In this document: positions 11,624 through 22,483 of the stretch, in pieces | Layout: every line of letters begins with the position of its first letter | Numbering within the stretch: the first letter of the stretch is position 1 | Assembly: GCF_026210795.1 (NCBI RefSeq) | Contig: NC_089460.1 | Span: 62,001 to 126,000, forward strand | Direction: 5' to 3' | Length of the DNA stretch: 64,000 bases | Origin: Rhizophagus irregularis | Lineage: Eukaryota > Glomeromycota > Glomeromycetes > Glomerales > Glomeraceae | Notes under the pieces: model-generated | Seen by the model: only the letters and a program-made list of their open reading frames with translations | Databases searched by the model: none | What the model was told of the DNA's origin: nothing | Translations under genes and position numbers: made by a program

Positions 11624-12590
11624 ATTAAGCAGTATCAAGAAAAATTCGCTCGAACTTTTCTTGCCATTGTTCGAAGTATACCATTGTTTTTTTTTAAAGC
11701 AATTGATTAAACAATGGCAAGAAAAATTCGCTCGAACTTTCTTGCTATTGTTCAAAGTATATCATTGTTTTTTTTTAAAAGCAATTGATTAAATAATGGC
11801 AAGAAAAATTCGCGCGAACTTTTCTTGCTATTGTTCAAAGTATATCATTGTTTATTTAAAGCAATTGATTAAACAATGGTAAGAAAAATTCGTCGAACTT
11901 TTCTTGCTATTGTTCAAAGTATACCATTGTTTTTTTTCAAAGTAATTGATTAAACAATGGCAAGAAAAATTAGTTCGAATATTTCTTGCCATTGTTTAAC
12001 TCAAGTCTATTATTGTTTTTTTTAAAGCAATTAATTAAACAATGGAAAGAAAAATTCGCTCGAACTTTTCTTGCTATTGTTCAAAGTATATCATTGTTTT
12101 TTTTTAAAAGCAATTGATTAAATAATGGCAAGAAAAATTTGCGCGAACTTTTCTTGCTATTGTTCAAAGTATATCATTGTTTATTTAAAGCAATTGATTA
12201 AACAATGGTAAGAAAAATTCGCTCGAACTTTTCTTGCTATTGTTCAAAGTATACCATTGTTTTTTTTCAAAGTAATTGATTAAACAATGGCAAGAAAAAT
12301 TCGCTCGAACATTTCTTGCCATTGTTTAACTCAAGTCTATTATTGTTTTTTTTAAAGCAATTGATTAAACAATGGCAAGAAAAATTCGCTCGAACTTTTC
12401 TTGCCATTTTTCAAAGTAGCATTTTTTTTTTAAAGCAATTGATTAAACAATGGCAAGAAAAGTTCGCGGCTCGAACTTTTCTTGCTATTGTTCGAAGTAT
12501 AGCATTGTTTTTTTTAAAGCAATTGATTAAACAATGGCAAGAAAAATTCGCTCGAATTTTTCTTGCCATTGTTCAAAGTATATTTTTTGC
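11624..12590. repeat. Hairpin array 2: about 12 copies of the ~82-bp unit, with a 329-bp higher-order repeat
   Basis: This is the same unit as array 1. The first hairpin (11624-11671) is chimeric: its left arm is family B (ATTAAGCAGTATCAAG) and its right arm is family A (CTTGCCATTGTT). A block of four units is duplicated with a period of about 329 bp: the diagnostic AAATAATGGC variant occurs at 11791 and again at 12120, and the GTTTAACTCAAGTC variant follows in both. The last copy ends near 12588 as a complete A/A hairpin. Confidence 0.9.
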
Positions 12591-13189
12591 AAAAACCGAA
12601 GCCCTTTAAAACGAAATATAGCCAAAGCGCAATTAATCCGCAGTACTGTGATACCACAATTAATTGCATTATTGCGGAATTGCGAATATCTGATATATGA
12701 ACTTTAAACTCCGTAATATCTGCAATCAATACCCGAACAAATGTTATGCCAATTACTGTAAGCCAAAGATACCGCGGTTCTATATGATCACGTGAAATTT
12801 ATTTTTGAAATTTATTTATACATACAGTTTACAGTAGGATCGGGGAATTAGAAACCGTGCCCAGAAAACGGGGCTGCTTAAAAACCGCGCCCAGAAAACG
12901 GGGCCGGCTTCTTTGCGCCATTAATTTAGGGGCTGCTTAAAAACCGCGCCCAGAAAACGGGGCGCTTCTTTTGTGCCATTAATTTGGGGCTGCTTAAAAA
13001 CCGCCCCAGAAACGGAGCTGCTTAAAAGGAAACCTATTACATCATGATTTAAACAAATTATGTATATATATATTCTTTGTGCCATTAAAAATTAATAACA
13101 ACTTTCGAACAATACATACGCTCAATACAATACATTCTTTTGCTATTTAAACTGTCTTCCTGGAAATAATTAAATAATTTTCTTTTTTC
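12591..13189. repeat. GC-richer tandem repeat, GGGGCTGCTTAAAAACCG unit, in an otherwise gene-free stretch
   Basis: Between about 12838 and 13022 the words GGGCTGCTTAAAAACCGC, CCAGAAAACGGGG and CTTCTTTGCGCCATTAAT recur three times with a period near 65 bp. The repeats shorten progressively. Nothing codes here; the remainder of the stretch is AT-rich. Confidence 0.65.
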
Positions 13190-13535
13190 ATAATTTTTCA
13201 TAAATTTTCCTCTATCATAAAATTTTCCTCCATCATAATCATAAATTTTCCTCTATCATAATCATAAATTTTCCTCTATCATAATCATAAATTTTCCTCT
13301 ATCATAATCATAAATTTCCCTCGTTCATAAATTTTCCTCCATCATAATCATAAATTTTCCTCTATCATAATCATAAATTTTCCTCTATCATAAATATAAA
13401 TTTTCCTCTATCATAAATTTTCCCCTTTCATAAATTTTCCCCTTCATAAATTTTCCTCTTTCATAAATAAATTTTCCTTTTTCATAAATTTTTCTCTTTC
13501 ATAAATAAATTTTCCTCTTTCATAAATTTTCTTCC
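13190..13535. repeat. Pyrimidine-rich short tandem repeat, CATAAATTTTCCTCTAT
   Basis: About 15 copies of an irregular 15-23 bp unit (CATAAATTTTCCTCTATCAT) directly precede the ATG at 13554. One strand is nearly purine-free over 300 bp. It may serve as a pyrimidine-tract promoter or leader of the next gene; that is inference from position only. Confidence 0.75.
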
Positions 13536-13553
13536 GAACATTCTTACTTACAA

Positions 13554-14898
13554 ATGATGAATGTTAATCAAGAAGTCGATCAAGAAGTAGCAACAAGTCA
13601 ACATCAAGAGGTGAATGTTCAAGAAGTAACATCAAGCCAAAATAGTATGTAGAATCATATATATAATTTTTATAATTATTAAATAAAATTTTTATTAAGA
13701 ATAAACGTTTATTTCTGTTTCAATTCTAGAATCGAACATTGTAAAATTTGTTGTAGATATAAATAAAAATATGGAAAGCCTTGGTATAAATTCTCTTAAT
13801 ATATCATCAAACCAAGAAGCAATTTTAGATAGTAAAGAATTCGGAATTTTTAAAATACTTTTCAATAAAGAAGAAAATACAATTTTACAAGCAGCAAATG
13901 TAGCCCCGGGATCTAGTTCAGTAAGTTCATCAACAGCAAGAACCACTGATTTAAGATCATTCTTAACCGCGCTGGCAATCGAAATGGCAAAAAATCTACA
14001 CAAACTCCTATTATATTTTGATAATCTACCAACTATTCCTCCTACAATGAATCCAAACAATATTGACGTTAAATTGTATATTAAAAAGTTGTTAGAAAAG
14101 TTAAGTACTTTAACAAAGGAGGAGTTTGAAGCTGAAATTGAGAATCAAAATAACAAGGATTTTTTAAAAGTTTATTATTCAGAGGAGGAAGAAGAGAAAG
14201 TAGTAATTGATTTTCAGAATGAACTAAATTTTCCTGAAATCATTTCAGAAACAAACCTCTTAAAGCTTGATTCAGATTTTGATATTATAAAAGAAAATAC
14301 TATAAAAACGTTAGTTAATCATTTAATAAAAGTTTATGACAAGATTCTTGAAGAGCATATCGAAACGGAAATAAGAAGAAGAAGAAAGTTTAGGGGATAT
14401 GTAAATTTTCTTATGATATATCAAAAAATAGAGGTTTATTGTAATTTATATAAGACTAGAGCTAGGGGAGAGACGATTAAAAATCAAACGAATAAAAAAA
14501 TAATTGAATATAGCAGTTCTAGCAAATTTAAAACTCAAGATATATCAATTTTTATAAAAACAGGAAAGAGAATTGAAAAGTTAATTAGTCTTTCAAATCG
14601 TGAATGGGGAATTATTGACGCTTTTCCAAATTTAGACATAAATTTTTTCAAATCTACAACAAGTAATGCCGCGTATGAAGTTTGGCTCAAACTCATTGAG
14701 ACTGGACTCATTATGACCAAAGAAGAGGGACAAACAATTTATAATTATAAAAAAATTGAAGAGAATTATTTAAGGGAATATAAGCTTCAGAGAATATATA
14801 AATCGATTCAAGCGAGCGATCATGATGATACTGGTTCTCCGAGATACTACTTCAACGAAGATGACGACGGTGATAATGATGAAATGATGATTGACTAG
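13554..14898 (+). CDS. Orphan protein, about 419 aa, two exons
   Basis: Exon 1 (13554-13644) encodes a Gln/Glu/Val-rich start (MMNVNQEVDQEVATSQ). Exon 2 (13730-14898) joins it in frame through an 85-bp GT-AG intron. The body is helical, acidic and lysine-rich. Notable segments are KNLHKLLLYFDNLP, a basic patch EIRRRRKFRGYVNF, TGKRIEKLISLSNREWGI and an Asp/Glu tail (DDDGDNDEMMID). No signal peptide, membrane segment or known motif is visible. The intact 390-codon second exon in such AT-rich sequence argues for a real gene. I do not recognise the family; a lineage-specific AMF protein or a transposon-associated accessory protein are both possible. Confidence 0.65.
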
Positions 14899-15691
14899 TG
14901 ATTTCATTTTTTTTCTTCTATTTTCGTTTTTTTTTGGTTTTTTGAATATCTCTATCTATTAGAGATCCTTTTTTTTTTATAATTCTAATAATTTCAACTG
15001 GGTTTTGTCGGGCGATTTTTTTTTTGGAAAAATCTATTGTGTTATAGTTAAGGTCAGTGTGCGTTGGCATTATAATTGCGTTTAGGGACAGTACGTTGAA
15101 TTATAATTACGTTAGGATTAGGGTCAAGATGTTTGGTTTATGGGATTATGTAATAAAATCATTGTATTTTAACAGTTAGATAATTTCTTTATTAATATAT
15201 AATAAAATACATTGCTATAGTTGAAATTTTATAGTGACAAATAGTTATTCATCACCATCTGATTATGGTGATAAATGGTAATTTATATAAATGACGTGAT
15301 ATAGAATTTGTTTATTTTATTTTATTTTATTTTAAGGATTTTAAGGTAAGCCAGGAGAATACATTGATAATTTTAAGCTAATAAATTATAAAAACACACA
15401 ATGTAGAATCGTCGCCCAATAAATCGAGCCCTGACTAGAACTATATAAAAACTATTCTAAAACCCAACTGAAGTAGAATAGGTAATAAAAGTAATAAAAC
15501 GCACAAATAAACAATCGAACAACAAGTGCAGACCCGTATTTTCCTTTCAACCCATAAGATAAGGTTGCCACCTGTGAATACTGTAAAAGGTGGAGTGGTT
15601 AACGCTATTTTAAGTTGTTAAATTTGTAAAAACAAAAAGAGAACAAATCACATAATAGTGAAAAAAAAGAAAAACCTAAGTTATTATATAA
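14899..15691. other. Intergenic, no gene seen
   Basis: AT-rich, with homopolymer T runs just after the stop of the upstream gene and a (TTTTA)n tract near 15315. TCGGGCGAT at about 15009 and ATCGTCGCCC at about 15408 form a weak inverted pair about 400 bp apart. This could be the edge of a degraded element, but I could not define one. Confidence 0.35.
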
Positions 15692-17194
15692 CTATAATAC
15701 TATATATATAAAAATACGAAAAATTTCAATACTATAAAGTGGTGAAAAAAGAGGACCAATATATCTATAAATATAAAAAAGAGGGAGAGCATCTAATAAA
15801 ATGAAATTATTAGTTCGAACAAAAATTAGTAACCAGGCTGAATCTTCAGTAAAATGATGAAACCTTTTCCTCATATGGAGATTGTAATGCAAGTCCGAAT
15901 TAAAATTCCTAGTGGCTGACCGTTTAAGTTGACGAGGCGCCTGATGAGTAACATATTCCGGTTCATATAGTTTATTATGCCGTACTGTGAGAGCAAGATG
16001 GAGACCGCTTTCGTCCATTGTTTCTTCTAAAATTTGTAACTGTTTGATATTGAAATCAGGGTCGGTAGCGCGACCTTTTTGTTTCTTTTTTCCTTTTGTC
16101 GGAGGTAAGGAAGATGATGCAATAGGAGAATGTTGTCGTCTCAAGTATGTGTGATAATCATAACAAACGTTTTGATAATGAGTAAGAGCGATAGTCAAAT
16201 TATCGCGATAGAGAGCGATTTCAGTAGTAGTCTTCCCATTGAACTTTCAAATCATCGATGCGTGTCGCAAGTTGAGTTTCGCGATCTCGTGTAGCTTTAT
16301 AGCTCTTATTGCAGCAATCCACTGTTTACTACCCACTGTTTACTACCCACTTGTCTTGTAAGGGTCGAAGGGTTTTCTTTTCATTATGAGATAACGAAGA
16401 ATGTAGCTTGCCATCCTTATACATGGGCTCTTTCGGGAACAAACGGATAGGAACGGGATTAGAAACCGTATTAGCTTTATCCGATTTTTTTTAGATTTCT
16501 TGGTCGTGGTGGCTTTAATGGCCTCAATTTCAATAATCTACTGTTTGCTACCAACTTTCAACGGTTGAAGATTTTTCTTATCTTTCTTAGATAATTTAGA
16601 ATATGTAAGACCACCCTTGTAGATAGGTTCATCAGGGATAAATGGGATAAGATGGAGGGGAAATTGACCATCTTTCGAAGTAGTATTAGATGAAGAAGAA
16701 CCAGAGGGATCAGCAAAAGCAACTGAAGTATTGACGACAGGTGTTGAATTATTGTCGTCCGTTGGAGATTTAATAATGTTGTCCTCGATCGATGATGATG
16801 CCATTTTGTTATCTCATAAGACGGATCAAATATAGATCCATGGACATTTGAATCGAAGTATTTAGCAATATAGTAGTACTTCTCGTTGCACTTCGGGTAG
16901 TGTTGAGGATTCAAGGAACGGTAGCTGAAAAGTATAGTAACGCTGTAGTGGAACCTGAAATTTCTTCTTATATTTCAAATGCATAATCGGCTTTCTGAAA
17001 TTTTGTGATTGTTGAAATAGGAAACCTTTTCTTTTTGACGCTAAAAGTTTATCTTCAAGTGAGGCGTCAGCTGTAAGATCAGACTTATGAAAAACTTGCC
17101 TACATTTGCGTTCAAATCGTGCTTGTTGTCTTTTCCGGACATTTGGATTGTCGCTGTTTTGAAGATTAAAGTTGAAAAAACGACCTTTTTTCAT
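15692..17194 (-). pseudogene. Decayed minus-strand gene with an internal duplicated segment
   Basis: Reading from 17194 downwards, an Arg/Lys/Phe-rich start (MKKGRFFNFNLQNS, RKRQQARFERKCRQVF) ends after 110 codons. A second start at 16804 opens a Ser/Thr-rich stretch leading to DEPIYKGGLTYSKLSKKDKK and PLKVGSKQ, then TAG. About 150 bp on, a paralogous block reads PKEPMYKDGKLHSSLSHNEK and TLRPLQ, so this module was duplicated and has diverged. The second copy has TGG where the first has the TAG, suggesting a Trp-to-stop change. A final frame (16198-15692) encodes HYQNVCYDYHTYLRRQ and a basic linker. At least three frame breaks separate the pieces. The function is unknown; it may be a retroelement gag-like or lineage-specific gene. 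Confidence 0.45.
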
Positions 17195-17921
17195 GATATT
17201 GTCGATACTGTTAGCGCAATATTGCGATTGAAAAGAAATAAAATCCTTTTAACTCCATAATGTCCGTATTCGTTTCATTTTCCACATCTGCTATTTCTTC
17301 TCTAGTTTCTCCGATTGATTGTACCCTTATTTCACTTTATTTTATATTGAATACCTTCGAGTAATTTTTGAATTTATGAATTGTACAATCGTACAATCGT
17401 TATTTTCGTTCGTTTCTCTCTTTTCTATCTTCTCTTTTGCATAATGCAAGGTCGCCTCGTCCTTGAAACATAAAAACATTCTATCTATTGTAATGATTTA
17501 ATAAAACTATATATTTTTGTGAAAATTTTACTATTACGTTTTGAATCAGCTCTAACGTTCTTTATACTCGGCATTTTTGATCACATGTTTTATTGTTGGT
17601 GTAACCCGATCAGCAAATCAATCAATCAATTCACTCCACTCCGCCACAATGCATATAGGCGCTGTGAAACAAAAATAGCCATTTGCTTACATGCATCACC
17701 CCCAACTTCTGGCGTTGCTATGCTCCAACATATCATTTAAAAGAGCAGTAAAAGGCATATTCTTATGCATATTCTTATGCTTCGACCCAACATATCATTA
17801 TGCTCGACCCAACATATCATTTAAAAGAGCAGTAAAAGGAGCTTCGGTGACTTTTAATTGTTTACTGTATTCATATTGTATATCTTATATATCAATACGT
17901 TTTTCTCTAATAGTTTTTATA
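17195..17921. other. Intergenic with a 30-bp direct repeat
   Basis: ACATATCATTTAAAAGAGCA followed by GTAAAAGG occurs at about 17728 and again at about 17812, an exact direct duplication 84 bp apart. The rest is AT-rich. No gene is seen before the ATG at 17922. Confidence 0.4.
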
Positions 17922-19997
17922 ATGTCATGTTTAGTAACAGCTAAGGTTGAAAAACTTTTACTAGAAGGACCTCTTGATGCTATATGTTCTGCTACCGTTA
18001 TATACCAGACAATGAACAGAAATGACTTACTTCCATATGAAGAAGTTATAAAAATAGTAGAAAGTGCGGTTAAATCATCGTTAAAAAGAATAAGAGATTT
18101 CCAACGAAAAGAAAGTGTGATGGAGGTTTTAACGGAGGTTAGTAATAATAGGCGCATTAATATTCGTTATTGTGCAAACTGATGAATTTACGGCAGTGTA
18201 ATGTGTTATAGTAGTTTTGGTTGTCGCTGCTGAAGGTTGGGGGATGCCGGCCCAGGGAAGAGCGATGTTGTTAGGAACAAATCCTTTAGATGTCGAGGGT
18301 TTCTGCTCTCCTCTAGCTGTGCGTGACTATCTTAGCTATTACATGATTGTGCACGTGCAGCAAAATTTAATATTCATAAAATTAATGTGGTCACTAACTT
18401 ATATTATATCGATATTTCGCTAATTAACTCGTCGTAATTTAAAAGAAAAGTCGATATAAAAGCATAATTATGGATTAAATAACAAGATCGAGCGCTAATG
18501 GGATACGGTACAGTATTTCTTAATATATATATATATATGGATTGGAAAATCTTATCACGATCTAATCAATCATAATTTCAGAATAAGGAATCAACGCCAG
18601 ATACTACGGAGGAAGAAATAAAGAAAAATATTGAGATGTTAAATGAAAAGCTTAAAGTATGTGTTTTTCTATTTTTTATAATCATACGTACCAATACTTA
18701 TAAAGGTATTCTCTATATAGCATCCTTTGGGTGATGATGATGGGCCTCTCTATAGCGCCCTTAAGAAAACAGTTGAGAATATCGTTCTTTCAGATCTTAC
18801 GTGGCGAGATCCTGTAGCAAACATGGTTCTAAGCGATAACTCGTATATAGTAACAGGATTACATCGCAAATTAAAACCAATCTTTATGGTGAGAAGCAAT
18901 TTAGTGTTATTGGATGAATTGCATTCATACTCATTCTTTTTCATTATAACAACAGGAACCATGCAATAAAATGAAATGTACTCACCCCCCAAATTAGTTG
19001 TAAAAAAATGTGAGGATTTCTTAGAAAATTTTGAAGTATTGTCTACTCATAAAATCGTGGAAAATGCCAAACACGATAATAAATGGAAAGAAGATGATTC
19101 TGATCTATTAAAAATAACAGGTCGAATTTTAGATGTACTGTAAGTTTTTCAATAATAACTTCATTATATAAATAGTAATTGTATGATAACATTTTCCGAT
19201 ATTTATTTTACCTAGTGGCGAAATATGGAGTAGTCCAATTTATGCGACAAGTACTTCCCGTAATAAACAGAGCGAAGGAACTTATATTACCGATGTTATA
19301 GTCCCTTTACTTCGTGCAAGCCTGGCGAACCTACCAAATGGTTATATCTGTACAAGCATGTAAGTAGTCACGTGATTACTATTTTAACCATGGCTCAGAT
19401 ACTTAGTGTGTATTTTTATCAAATTTCAGTGCAGAACGTCAGAGTATTGCAAGCAAGATTCGAAAAAATAAAGGGATCGATGGAGAACGAATCGGTAAAA
19501 AACCCGATATTATGGGAATAATGAAGCAAGACACAAATGATATCGAGTTGATTTATGTTGAAAGCTCTCGCATTACATGTAGCGAAAAAAAAAAAGATGA
19601 TTATGATGTAAAATTGTGGAGAGAAATGATAGACGGGACAAGTGCTATAAACGCATTATGTAGACCGGCCGGTCATGAATTTGGAGTTGTTGGTATTCAA
19701 ATTGCTGGTTTAGATATGCGATTAAATGTTTTGGTAAAGGATCTAGGTGGTATACCGCGATATTTCCATCTTGATCATGCTGAAATCCCAATATCGCCAC
19801 ATTTAACAAACACTAAATCCCTTATACGTGTTTTATTGAACCTAAGGAACGTTATGATTGTAAATAAAAGTTTAATAACGCAGGCGTTATTAGAAAACCC
19901 ACCTCGTAATACTAGTCAAAGTACTACTGTCAGTACACCAGATAATTCCATGTATTATAATAGTAATTCCGTGTATTATAATAGTAATAATAACTAG
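17922..19997 (+). pseudogene. Six-exon orphan gene with a PD-(D/E)XK-like core, one frameshift in a C run
   Basis: Exons 17922-18137, 18582-18656, 18721-18888, 18956-19139, 19216-19359 and 19430-19997 have GT-AG introns. They sum to 1,355 nt, one base short of a whole number of codons. The missing base maps to a run of six C at 18985-18990: the frame entering exon 4 stops at once, while the +1 frame (KLVVKKCEDFLENFEVL) continues cleanly to the end. Exon 6 carries KKPDIMGIM followed 11 residues later by ELIYVESSR. That spacing (P-D, then E-x-S) resembles the core of PD-(D/E)XK nuclease-fold domains found in Crinkler-like and other expanded fungal families, but Ser replaces the usual Lys. Then come FGVVGIQIAGLDMRLNV and IPRYFHLDHAEIP. 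It is either a recent pseudogene or a sequencing error in a homopolymer. The assignment to a fold is inference. Confidence 0.5.
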
Positions 19998-20099
19998 TAT
20001 TAAACCTTAATTAATAAATGAAAATCACATTACATACAATGCTGGTATATATGAAATGAGTAAAAAAGTCTCAATAAACTTCCTTTTAGGTTTTTTTTT

Positions 20100-20535
20100 C
20101 GTTTTATTTCTTTTAGAATAAAATACACTAAGCCATCGTGTCCTGATGTCGAATGTTTGATTGACGTCGAATCAACGCTCGTCCGATGTCATCTCGATTC
20201 GCATAATGTTTGTGTGACGTCAAATAGACACCTGTTCGATGTCATTTCGATGTTTACTTAATGTACACAAGGCGGGAAAAATAAACATTTTTCGACATTA
20301 ACTTAATATTGAAACAATGTAAGTGCGATGTTATTATTCGATGTCTATTCGTTTACTAATCGTAGTTATTCGATGTCGAATCGATATCACTACGATTAGT
20401 AAACGAATAGACATCGAATCAACGTATTTAAGTTCAACTTAAAGATGTCGAATCGATTTTCATCACGACATCATGGTGACGTCTGATCAATATAGAATCG
20501 ACATTGATTTTATATCGACCGTAACTCTAACTGAA
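20100..20535. repeat. GACATCGA/TCGATGTC-rich tract with a 30-bp perfect inverted repeat
   Basis: The octamer TCGATGTC or its complement recurs many times. TTCGATGTCTATTCGTTTAC and ten further bases (20337-20366) are perfectly inverted at 20389-20418 around a 22-base loop. The loop contains a smaller palindrome around TCGATGTCGAATCGAT. No coding potential. Confidence 0.7.
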
Positions 20536-20573
20536 ATTTCTGTAAAGTAATTTACTAAGGTTTTAATTTAAAG

Positions 20574-21414
20574 ATTAAGCGGTATCAAGAAAAATTCGCG
20601 CGAACTTTTCTTGCCATTGTTCAAAGTATATCATTGTTTTTTTTAAAGCAATTGATTAAACAATGGCAAGAAAAGTTCGCACGAACTTTTCTTGCCATTG
20701 TTCAAAGTAGCATTTTTTTTTTTAAAGCAATTGATTAAACAATGGCAAGAAAAATTCGCGCGAACTTTTCTTGCTATTGTTCGAAGCATACCATTGTTTT
20801 TTTTTAAAGCAATTGATTAAACAATGGCAAGAAAAATTCGCTCGAACTTTTCTTGCTATTGTTCGAAGCATACCATTGTTTTTTTTTAAAGCAATCGATT
20901 AAACAATAACAAGAAAAATTCGCGCGAACTTTTCTTGCTATTGTTCAAAGTATATCATTGTTTTTTTAAAGCAATTGATTAAACAATGGCAAGAAAAATT
21001 CGCTCGAACTTTTCTTGCTATTGTTCGAAGCATACCATTGTTTTTTTTAAAGCAATTGATTAAACAATAGCAAGTAAAATTCGCGCGAACTTTTCTTGCT
21101 ATTATTCGAAGTATATCATTGTTTATTTAAAGCAATCGATTAAACAATGGCAAGAAAAATTCGCTCGAACTTTTCTTCTTGCTATTATTCAAAGTATACC
21201 ATTGTTTTTTTTTTTAAAGCAATTGATTAAACAATGGCAAGAAAAATTCGCGCGAACTTTTCTTGGATTGTTCAAAGTATACCATTGTTTTTTTCAAAGC
21301 AATCGATTAAACAATGACGATAAGAAAAGTTCGCGAATTTTCTTGATACTGCTTAAAAATTAAAAAAATTAAGCAGTACCAAGGAAAATTCGCGAACTTT
21401 TCTTGTCATTGTTT
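20574..21414. repeat. Hairpin array 3: about 10 copies, flanked on both sides by A/B chimeric hairpins
   Basis: This is the same ~82-bp unit as arrays 1 and 2. The first hairpin (20574-20621) has a B-type left arm (ATTAAGCGGTATCAAG) and an A-type right arm. Near the end, 21309-21355 has an A-type left arm and a B-type right arm (CTTGATACTGCTTA). The last hairpin (21368-21414) is again B-left/A-right. Leaders before arrays 2 and 3 share the phrase TTTTAATTTAAA followed by (A/G)ATTAAGC. Confidence 0.9.
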
Positions 21415-22483
21415 AATTTATCGATCATGCTTTCAACTATACAGTTAAAAAGTTAAACTGTTAAAGTTGAGCGGTATCTTAACAATCGTAATTATCGGAC
21501 TTAGAACTTTTTAATCATATTTCTGATCAAATTATGCACATTTGTGGTTATTGTATAGATTATTGTATAGGACTATAGGCTATTTACCGTCTTTTTCCGG
21601 GTTAATTAAATCTATAATGTAAGAACAAAATTATTGGCTGATCAGTGTTGATTACCACGTGAAAATTAGCCAATAGATGATTGCAGATCATTTGTTTTTG
21701 TAACGTGAATAATATAAGTTTGAAAAATACAAACTCTTTCTTTTATTTTGTTTTTACTTTTTTACTCAAATTATTATTATCTCAGATATTACATTTATTT
21801 GTTTCTTTTTATCATTGCTTTTTTACTCAAGTTATTATTATTTCAGATATTACATTTATTTGTTTTATTTTTATTATTTAAGAAGAATTGTGAAGTTATA
21901 ATAGTTTTTTATATTGGTTAACTTTCAGTTATTACTAATTATTTATTTTGACTTCTTGAACTTTTCTAATATAGACATGTTTATATACTTAATAAAGTAG
22001 GTACAGTCATTTATTTTCTTTTCTTTTTTTTGTCTTTATTTATCCTTTTCTTTTATTACTACTAGTTTTGTCTTCTTTTAATCATTACTAATTTTATTTT
22101 ACTAATTTTATCTTTTTATTACTACTAATTGTATCTCCTTTTTATTGCTACTAATTTTATCGCTACTAATCTAATCTTTAATAATTTCATTCTTTTGTTA
22201 CTACTAATTCATCTTTAATTACTACTAACTACATCTTTTTATTACTACTAATTTCATCTTTTATTAATTTTTTATTACTACTAATTTTATTTTTTTATCT
22301 TTTTTATCACTATTAAAATTGTACCTTCTAACTTTTCTATATCTGATTATAGTATTTTTAATTTAATAATAAAATTTAATAATTATAAGGACAAATTTTC
22401 ATGTTAAATATATAAATATTATATATAAAAATACCGTAGTAATAATACTTGCAAATATGATAAAATATGCGTATATTATGCTG
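21415..22483. other. AT-rich intergenic stretch with TTATTACTACTAATTT repeats
   Basis: From about 22050 to 22310 the phrase TTATTACTACTAATTT recurs about ten times with variable gaps (an imperfect short tandem repeat). Two copies of TCAGATATTACATTTATTTG lie at about 21782 and 21843. No gene is visible. Confidence 0.55.

Noticed and set aside
12316-12609. Plus-strand open frame of 97 codons with a repeated FLKQLIKQWQEKFA motif
   Set aside because: It is a translation of hairpin array 2; the same words would appear in any frame-preserving stretch of the repeat. No independent coding sign.
12838-13022. GC-richer repeat as an RNA gene
   Set aside because: It is a simple three-copy tandem repeat with shrinking units and no conserved RNA fold that I could recognise. 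No convincing tRNA or rRNA was found in the window by eye.
4001-21414. Hairpin plus oligo-T units as factor-independent transcription terminators
   Set aside because: The form is superficially similar, but terminators of that type are bacterial and would not occur in tandem arrays of ten in an intron-rich nuclear genome.
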